Part shown: positions 11,793 through 20,700 of the stretch, in pieces
Layout of the letters: each line of letters starts with the position of its first letter
How positions within the stretch are numbered: position 1 is the stretch's first letter
Assembly (NCBI GenBank): GCA_964036195.1
Contig: OZ038452.1
Location: 14,440,704-14,504,703 of the forward strand
Source: Sphaerolaimus hirsutus
Lineage: Eukaryota; Nematoda; Chromadorea; Monhysterida; Sphaerolaimidae
Direction: 5' to 3'
Length of the DNA stretch: 64,000 nt
Notes under the pieces: model-generated
What the model was told of the DNA's origin: nothing
Database searches by the model: none
The model's input: the letters and a program-made list of their open reading frames with translations, nothing else
Made by a program: the position numbers and the translations under genes

Positions 11793-14700
11793 CTGGGTGG
11801 TTATAAAGGGGCGTTTCACAGTTACAGTACAATTACAGTTACAATTGCAGTTACACGGGTTACGAAGAGATAAGTTCTCGATTTAAAAAGCTTTACATGG
11901 CTGGGGTCGTGGTCGGTCGGTCGGTGAGTTTTTGTTTCAAAGGGGTTTTTTAAACCGCAGCCGCAGGCATCGAAACAGTTTTTTTAACCCCAGCAAAATT
12001 AGCAGGGTTATAAATACAGCAGAGAGCTCGCTATTTCAGGGCACTTACTTTTTCATCGGTAATTATGTCATACAGGGTGTTATTCTTTGAAAAGCTATTC
12101 AGCAGCTTGTCACATCCAAGAATTCACGTTAAAATAGCCATTCTTTCCGCAATCAATAAGACGTGGGAAAACAGTAAACAGCGCCACCGACCTCGTCTTT
12201 CAACTTGCGCATCAGATTGTCCTTGTGTCTCCTGAGACTTCTCAACTCATCCGGATTCTTGCCAGTCGCCTCTAGCAGCGCGATGTGAGCGTCCTTCTCG
12301 CTGATGGCGGCGACGATGGCTTCGTGCTTCAGCTGCAGCACCTCCTCCACGTGTTTCTGCCGCTCGTGACGCATGGCTCGTATCAAGGAATCCTTATCAG
12401 CCGCTGTCGCACTGGCCGACGCGGTGCTTTTTGCGTTCATGTCGCGGAACTGCGACTGCAGCATCTCCAGCTGCTCGCGGTAGGCGCCGGCGCGCGCCTC
12501 TAGCTGCTGGGATACCTGCACGTGGAACGAAGTGAGAGACTTATCATTATTCAGCCATTTATTACCCGAACCGACACACAATTATTTTTAACCGGGAACA
12601 AATTTTTTGGACATTTTGGAGCCGAAAGAACCGAACCGGAACCGAACTTAAGAACCCGAACCGAGAACCGGAACCAAAAATTTTGAAAAACGGAAAACCG
12701 ATAACCGAACCGTAATCTTTTTGAACCGAAAATTTTTCTAAATCCCCAGCCCTACGGCCAAGTACACACCAAACAATGTGCCGACCTGCTTGTGCTGCGC
12801 AATGGCCAGTTCTCGCTCAGCGGTAATACTGACGCTCTCCCTCAACGCCTCCTCCAGTTCCTCGATGCGCTGCTCCTTGGCGCGGGTGACCTCCTCGTCG
12901 GCGGCGCGTCTGTACGTGGCCGCCAGCGAGTCGTCCGCGTACGGCTTGCTCGAGCTGGTGTACACGCCGCGGCCCCGCTTGAAGTCGTCCAGTTGGCTGC
13001 GTCGGCCATGTAAATATTTACACTTTTGCAAGGTTCACATTCACAATCATATGGGATGTGTGTCAAATGAAATAGGTAAATAGTTACAGTGCATTCTGCG
13101 TGCGCTGCAAACTAGGTGCCATGTGAAGTATTGAAACATTGAGTTATGTTCAACATTAATGTTTAACATTTGGTAACATTAAGTTTCTACTTGACATTTC
13201 ACTTCTGAATTCACTTCTCATCTCTGATTTCATATTGCTTTTGCCAAGTTACTCTCAATTCACTTCTTACTTTTCATTTCACTTTGCATTTGCCATTTTA
13301 CTTCTCACTTCTCAATTTGCGGAACTGGTCCCTGGTCATAGTTTGTATCCATACGCCATTTTGAAAAATAAGTGCAAACTGAAACTCCATTTTATTTTCA
13401 AATAACTTTTTAGAAGAAAAAAATCAGTGCATAGAGGTACCACTCCCAAGTAGGTATTTGTACACTTCATGCCTGCAATATGTTTTTTAACACACCGTTG
13501 TGAGTCCTTCAACTTTGTCTTCATGGTGTCCCGTTCTTTCTCCAAATTTTTCACCATCTGCAGCAGCTTGTCGACCTCCTCGCGCGCAGTGTCCAGTTCG
13601 TTGCTCAGGCGATCCAGTTCAGAACCATCACTCTGCAAAACGAAACCACAATAGATACAGCTGTTGATTACAGCATACATTGTTGTTTAAACAAATATAC
13701 TTTTACTCGCAAAATACGTATACTCGAGTACTGAGTAAATATGTTTACGTTTCCTCTGAAAAAGTACCAGTGTCGTTTTACATACTTTTTGGAAGTACTC
13801 GAGTACAGAAAACGTATTTCAGATGGTTTTTTATACAGACTAGAAGAAGGGAAAAAGGCAGAATGGTCATCATGAGTAAAAGTGAAAAACTTTTGCTCAT
13901 GATGTATACATTGAAAAAAGTTCGGTACTTTGAACAACTCTGCATTACCGATCACAGTTAACACAGACCTTGTCACCCGAATCCCCCCTGGCAGACTTGC
14001 GCAGCATGTTTAGCTCCCTGGTCATGTCGGCGATTTTCTCGCCCTGCGACTCAATGAGCACCTGCCTGTCGGCGATCTCCTTCTGCAGGGAATCGATCGC
14101 TAATCGGAGGTCCTTGGCATCAGCACGATGTGATTCTAGCAGATCCTGTCTGCATGGTAAAAAAAGCGCAACGGCTAGCATTCCATTCAGAATTACGTGT
14201 TTGCTGAAAAAATTCCCGCTTGAATAATTTCCCCTCTTGAATAATTTCCCCCTGTTAGATGAGTGCGGAAAAATAACTCCCACCTTGAGGCATATGATTC
14301 ATTGTGTATAATTTGAACAAAAATTTCATGCTATGTTATTAATAAAACATATTTCATGAAATGAGTTGATAGAAACATGCTTGAAAGATTATTATTAACC
14401 TTATATATCGAAAATAATGACTCCCCCTTTAATAACACCCTCTTGAATAGTTCCCCCTCAAAAAGTCTGATAAAAAATAATGGCGCAGGGGAATTGAGCC
14501 AACACAGTACCGTATTACCTCGAAATACCCCCATGGGGGTTTATTATTTCGCCAGCAAAATTTGAGGGGGGGTTAATTCGAGGGGGGGGTTTATTCAAGG
14601 GGGGGTTTTATTATTTCGCCAGAAATTTTCGTAAGTTTCGTAGTAAATAGTAGGCATTTGCATACCAAAAACAGGTAATAAATGTGTCCAAACAGGAGAC

Positions 14701-17700
14701 ATTTCTACAATAAAACGTTGATAGCTACACAAACTAGTCTATGTGTAGTTGCAATGCAAATTAACAGTAATATACATCATGTATACATTGCATACATGAC
14801 GTATTTATTGTGTACTCGACGTACATCATTGCAAGGGGGGGGGGTATTTCGAGGGGGGGGTTTATTATTTCCCCAGCCCATTTTGAGGGGGGGTTTATTC
14901 GAGGGGGGGGTTAATTCAAGGGGGGGGATAATTCGAGGTAATACGGTACATACATTGTTTCAATTCGCGCCAACCACTACAAACATTCTCATAACAGTTT
15001 CAGGACAAAGAGCAGTACGCAACCAACCTATCCTGTTCACTCATTTCAGCCTGATCCCTGAATTCCCTCTGCAGTCGCTCCTTGTCCCTAACCAGCTGTT
15101 CAATCTGGTCCTGCATCTGTCGCTGCTGCTGGACGGCGGGCGTCTGCAACAGGCGCTGCTTCAGCTGCTCCACCTGCTGAGACTTCTCATTGACCACCTC
15201 CTCCAGGCCGTCGATCTTGCGCTGCAGCATCTGAACCTTGGACTCGCGGATCTGCACGTTGAGTTTAAATAGGTTGAGTGTGTAAGGGTGCCCTGAAAAA
15301 ATGTACCGTATTTGCTCGAATAATCCCCTGTGAAATGGAGGGATTATTCAAGGGGAGGAATTATTTTTCATCAAAACTTTCAAACTTGTTTCTATCAACT
15401 CATTCCACCAAACATGCTATTTTTGTTCAAATTAGACACGACAAATGCATCATATGCCTTAAGGGGGAAATTATTCAAGGGGGATTATGTTTCCTCACTC
15501 ATCTTACAGGAGGAATCATCCGAGGGGGAAATTATCCAAGGGGAAGCAAATATTCAAGCAAATGTGGTACTTTTTAAATGCTTAACCAATTCACCTTGAC
15601 TTGTTCCTTCATGTCATTCGCATCGCCGACCGCCTTTGTGCACTGCGTTTGGATATTGTTGATTTGCACCTGTTTCTGTTCGATTGTCTCGTTTTTCGAC
15701 TCCAGCTTGCTCCGTAGTGCCTCGATCTTCAAATGCACAAAAAAGTTTAGGTATGCAGAACCTATAGACAAGACAAAAAGCGGTGCTAAATATGCAGCAC
15801 TCACATCTCCCTGTAGAAGGTTGAGCTGTTGCTCCTTGGCTTGGTTGGACTCCTTCACAACGGTCAAGTGCCTCTTGAGGTCGCGCAGCTGTTCTTCAGC
15901 TGCCATGAGTCTCGTCTGTGCAGATTGTAGTTCTGTCTGCTTGTGTGATAGTTCCAGTTCGGTTTTCTCCATCTGAAATTTGTAATTTATTTTATAAAAA
16001 AAGTGGCAAACACTGGGGCCACTCCCATACCCAGTAAAAAGAGACACTGTGCCCAGTTAAAATATTTATAAAATGCTCCATCGAATGTCAAATGTCATGC
16101 AAAGTATCAACACTCATGTAAAATGCCCTGCAAAATGTTAATTGACTGGTAATAAAAAGAAATGTTACATTTTCCCGGGCATTTTACATGACATATGACT
16201 AGTGATGTAAAGGCACCGGGGCACCGGTGCCCCGGTGCTGGGCACCGAAGGGCACCAGCACCGGTGCTGGTGCGGTGCCATTGCAATCTTCAGGGGTGCC
16301 ATGCCGGTGCCGGTGCCATTTTTTTCAGAATAGCACCGGTGCCGGTGCGGTGCGGTGCCATTTTTTTGCCGGTGCCAAAGCACAGGGAATAGTACCTTGC
16401 TGACAACTCGCTGCCAGCTCGCTTGCCAAGCAGCAAAAATCAGGCCTAGCTCGCTGACAACGTTTTTGCACCTCGCTGCCAGCTCGCTGACATGTTTTTT
16501 TAAATGCTGTAATGTGTTTATTTAATAAGTGCTTTCAGTAAGCTGACAGCTCGCTGCCAACTACACTGCAGCTTTTTACAGCTAGCTGCCAGCTCGCTGC
16601 CGCACGCTGCCAGCTCGCTGCCAAGTGTAAACAACTGCTTGTCAGCTTGTTGTCTCCTAGCTGGCAGCGATTTGGCAGCGAGGTACTATTCCCTGTGAAG
16701 GTGCTAGCACCAGGGCCAAAGTAAAAGGCACCGGGAAAGGCACCGGCCAAGGCTTCATGTGCTGTGCAATTTTGTCGACAGTATGTGCTTACCGTATTAC
16801 CTCGAAATACCCCCTGGGGGTTTATTATTTCGCCAGCAAAATTTGAGGGGGGATAATTCGAGGGGGGGGGTTTATTCGAGGGGGGGTCTATTATTTCGCC
16901 AGAAATTTTCGGAAATTCCCCATACTTGGACGTAGAAAAATCGAACAATTACAGAGATGTATATGTCTTTATAGGCATATATAACTGTATATAAACACAT
17001 AAACCCTTCCCTAACGTCACTCAATCTTCAGTTTTAACGTGTGTTCTCCAGTGTACAGATCACAAACTGCGGTATTTGTCATGTACGTTCTCTTTACACT
17101 CAATGTTAGGGGGGGGTATTTCGAGGGGGGGGGTTATTATTTCCTCAGCCGAATTTTAGGGGGGTATTTCGAGGGGGAGGTTAATTCAAGGGGGGGATAA
17201 TTCGAGGTAATACGGTATTCATATTTCAAAAAACAGCTATATATTTACCCAACCGTTTTTGCCTATTTTGTAACCCTCCCATCAAATAAATATATCTACT
17301 GTGAAATCCTTTACACCCGATACGTGATCTGATGAGCGAATCTTAAATTTTGTTGTATTTTAAATCATTTTTATATTTTATATTTATCTTATTTTTTTAG
17401 TTCAAAATTTGTTGTCAGTTTATGCCAGAGATAGTTCCATTCTCTGTACAGCAACGACTCCGATCAGTAGACAATAGTGGCCAATGGACATTGTAGTAAA
17501 TTAAATATTTTATCTTTCATTTGTAATCATTGTAATTGCTTCATAAAAGTGATTGCCACATCATTCTGATCATTTTAAGTGCTCAACCATCAAAATCGGT
17601 TGAAAATTCATGGAAATATGCACTTCCAAATGTGAGACCACTGAGAAACTGCCCGATATTTACTTCAGAAATTCCAGCCCGGTGGGGTGCCTTTCGGTGC

Positions 17701-20700
17701 TAGCACCGGCAACCCGCCGGTGCCCTTCGGTGCCGGTGCCATTTTTTCCAAAAAGCACCGGTGCCGGTGCGGTGCGGTGCCATTTTCTGGCCGGTGCCCC
17801 AGGGTGCCAGGTGCCCTTTTCATGCGTTGGCAAAGGTGCCGGTGCGGTGCGGTGCCGTTTTTCCCGGTGCCTTTAACATCACTACATATGACTAGTGAAG
17901 TAAAAGCGCCATGGCGCTGGCGCCAAAGCAAAAAGCGCCATGGCGCTTTTGGCGCTTGGCGCCTTTTTGCTGTGGTGCCATTGGCGCTTGGCGCTCACAT
18001 GCCAAAAGCGCCATGGCGCTTTTTACATCACTACTTATGACACATTTGACATTTTTACAGATCATTTTACACAAATGTGCAGATCATTTTACAGGTCTGT
18101 GAGTGGCATCAGAAGTGATCATACCTATCTCACATGCAAAAACGATTCAACGTGACCCACCTTCAATCTCATCTCTTGATACTCGGCCACACTGACGCTA
18201 GTATCGGTGAAATTGCGCGGCGCAGTAGCCGCCTGGTCTCTGAGCAGTCGGACCTCATCCTCATAATACAGGACCTGCTTCTCCAGGTGGCCGATGCGCG
18301 CTTCCTTCGCCTCGAGCAGCCCGGTCATGGCCGCGTAAGTGCTCGCATCGGCACCGCCGGCGGACGTGCCCGCAGAGGCGGCCGACTTCTGCAGCCTGGG
18401 GGCAGTCCCAGACCCTGTAAAACGCTCTGTAAAATGTCAAATGTCGTGCAAAGTGTCAAAAGTCACGTAAAATGCCTTGCAAAATGGCATACGTGCGTAT
18501 GCCATTTTGCGGGGCATTTTACATGACTTTTGACACTTTGCATGACATTTGACATTTTACAGGACATTTTACAGGGTCTGGGACTGGCACCAGTCTGTCT
18601 GCTGCTGCGACTGGCGCAGCTTCTCGTTGGCAGTGTTGCATTCGTCCTGCGCCGTGCGAGCCTCCTGCTCCTTGGTGTTCAGCAGAGATTCTAGGTGTCT
18701 GAGAAGGCAAACCATGGGGATTTTTTACTCCGCGGTATTGGCAGCAGATAAACTGCACGCCACTGGCGCCACAGCCCACAGTTGCCAATTTCGCAAGTGG
18801 AGAAGTAAAATACCATTTTTGAAATGAGATTCAGAATTCATAATGAATTTGAATTCAGAAGTGAGAAGTTTAAATAAAAATTATCTTTTAGCTTCTTACT
18901 TTCAGTTCATTTCTCTCTTCTACCTTGACTTTTATTTTAACTGTTTACTTAACTTCTCAACTTTAACTTCTCATTTCACCTTTCACTTCTCAACTTATTT
19001 CGCTATTAATTTTTTACATAATTTTTTTACAGGCTCATGCGGCACGCACCTGCATCTATTCTCCAGTTCAATAACTCGTGCCCTGCTCCGTTCTAGTTCC
19101 ATGCGTTCAGCATCTAAGTTGGGCAGGTGCGCCTTGCCCTGGAGCATGTCGAGCAGCTTGCGGATGGAGTCGTCGCGGGCGGCGAGCGTTTGCCGCTGCG
19201 TCTCCACTTGCAGCTCGTACTCGCGCACCGTGTCGCGCACCAGCTGCAGCTCGCCCGACAGCCTGTAGTTGAGCATTGGAGCTATTGATGTAGTGCACAA
19301 ATCCTGTGTCCAAATAGGATATATCGATCTAGAAACGACACGGGCGAGATGATTTAATTCCCTCAATATTTACGTCGTATTTAAAATCATCCGCTGCAGG
19401 ATTATGTGTGTTTTTCGCATTATTTAGCGGGCTAAGAAAAGAGATATGGCAGCGCATATACAGTGTGGACCGTATGCCTTGCTTTTTTCTATATGAAACC
19501 TTCCATCATGACGTCACTCATCAATAATAATTTGTACTCTCCAAAAAATAAAGGAAATGATTTCAGGCTCGAAAAATTCATCGGTTCGGTTGTACTCGTC
19601 TCTGAATTTTTCCTTTTACAATGTTTTTCAATTTTTGGTAAAGAGCGTAAATACATAAGTATCCTAGACGCGCGTTATCGACTAAGACTTATGTCTAGGT
19701 CTAGGACTTAGGTATCGAGTCAACAGAGTATACGCGCAAATACGATGAATCAAGGAGCCAGACAAACTCGTCCCGATGATCATTTTTATAACATCTCGCA
19801 CATGACGTTGTTATCCGCCAGAAAACTGTAGAAACTCACCGATCTCGTTCGTTGCGCACCGCCTCCCAGTCGTGTCTGCCGCTGGGCCCGTCGAGCGTCC
19901 GTTGCTGATCGTAAAGGCACTGGAGATCCGACTGCAACTGTCGGATAAGTGAGGCCGATTTCTGCGTGGCACAGTGGCACGCAGTTGGACAATAGGCGTA
20001 ACGAAGGTACTTGTCAAGTGGAAAAACACCCATTGAGCATCTCGAAAACTTGTGACTGCTAAAATTGCGCACCTGAGTCTCGGCTTGGCAGGCGCGCAGC
20101 TGCTCGTTCACCATGGCATACTTCTGGCTCTCCTCCTTTCTCATTGCCCTCTCCCTCTTCAACTCGGGCGACCAAAAGGTCTTGATGCTGCCCATGGTTT
20201 GGTTCAATTTATTCACAGCCGATTCGTACTCTCGTCTGAGGGCGTCGTATTCCCGCTGCAGCGCGGGCACCGGCAGGGAGTAGGGGTCGCGCGCGAACGG
20301 CACCGGCGCCTGGGTCGAGTGCGACGGCGACACGCCCGACGGCATGGGCGCCGTGCACGTGATCGGCATCATGTGCGACGTGCCCGCAGCGCCTGAACAG
20401 TGTCCGGTGTTATGGCTACATTGGCAAAAAAGTGCCACGGAACACAGTCACACCGACCGTAGGAGGAGACATTGTGCTCAGTGGTGCCGGGCCCGATGGA
20501 CATGGGCAGCGTCTGCTGCTGGAAGGCGGCCAGCGCGCCCGGCCCCGACAACGGCCCGGCGCCGTACTGGCTCAGGTTCATGGTGGTCACGTTCAACGGC
20601 GCCATCTGCCCGCCCGCCGCCGACGCGTAAGGCATGGAACCGCCGCCGCCCGCGCCGTACGACATGCTCAAGCCGGCCGCGCCGCCGCCCGATTGGTGCT

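Larger units (their letters stand above)
16200..17884. mobile_element. GGCACCGGTGCC-word hAT-like element, with nested elements
   Basis: Starts TAGTGATGTAAAGGCACC and ends GGTGCCTTTAACATCACTA; both sides carry the exact 8 bp CATATGAC. Nested in it are a GCTGCCAGCTCGC-word element (16386-16695) and a TACCGTATT element (16790-17217). Confidence 0.88.

Noticed and set aside
14682..15272. 196-codon plus-strand frame
   Set aside because: It is antisense to ERC core exon 11 and runs through a TACCGTATT element. The Leu-rich C-terminal part is the mirror of a coiled-coil exon.
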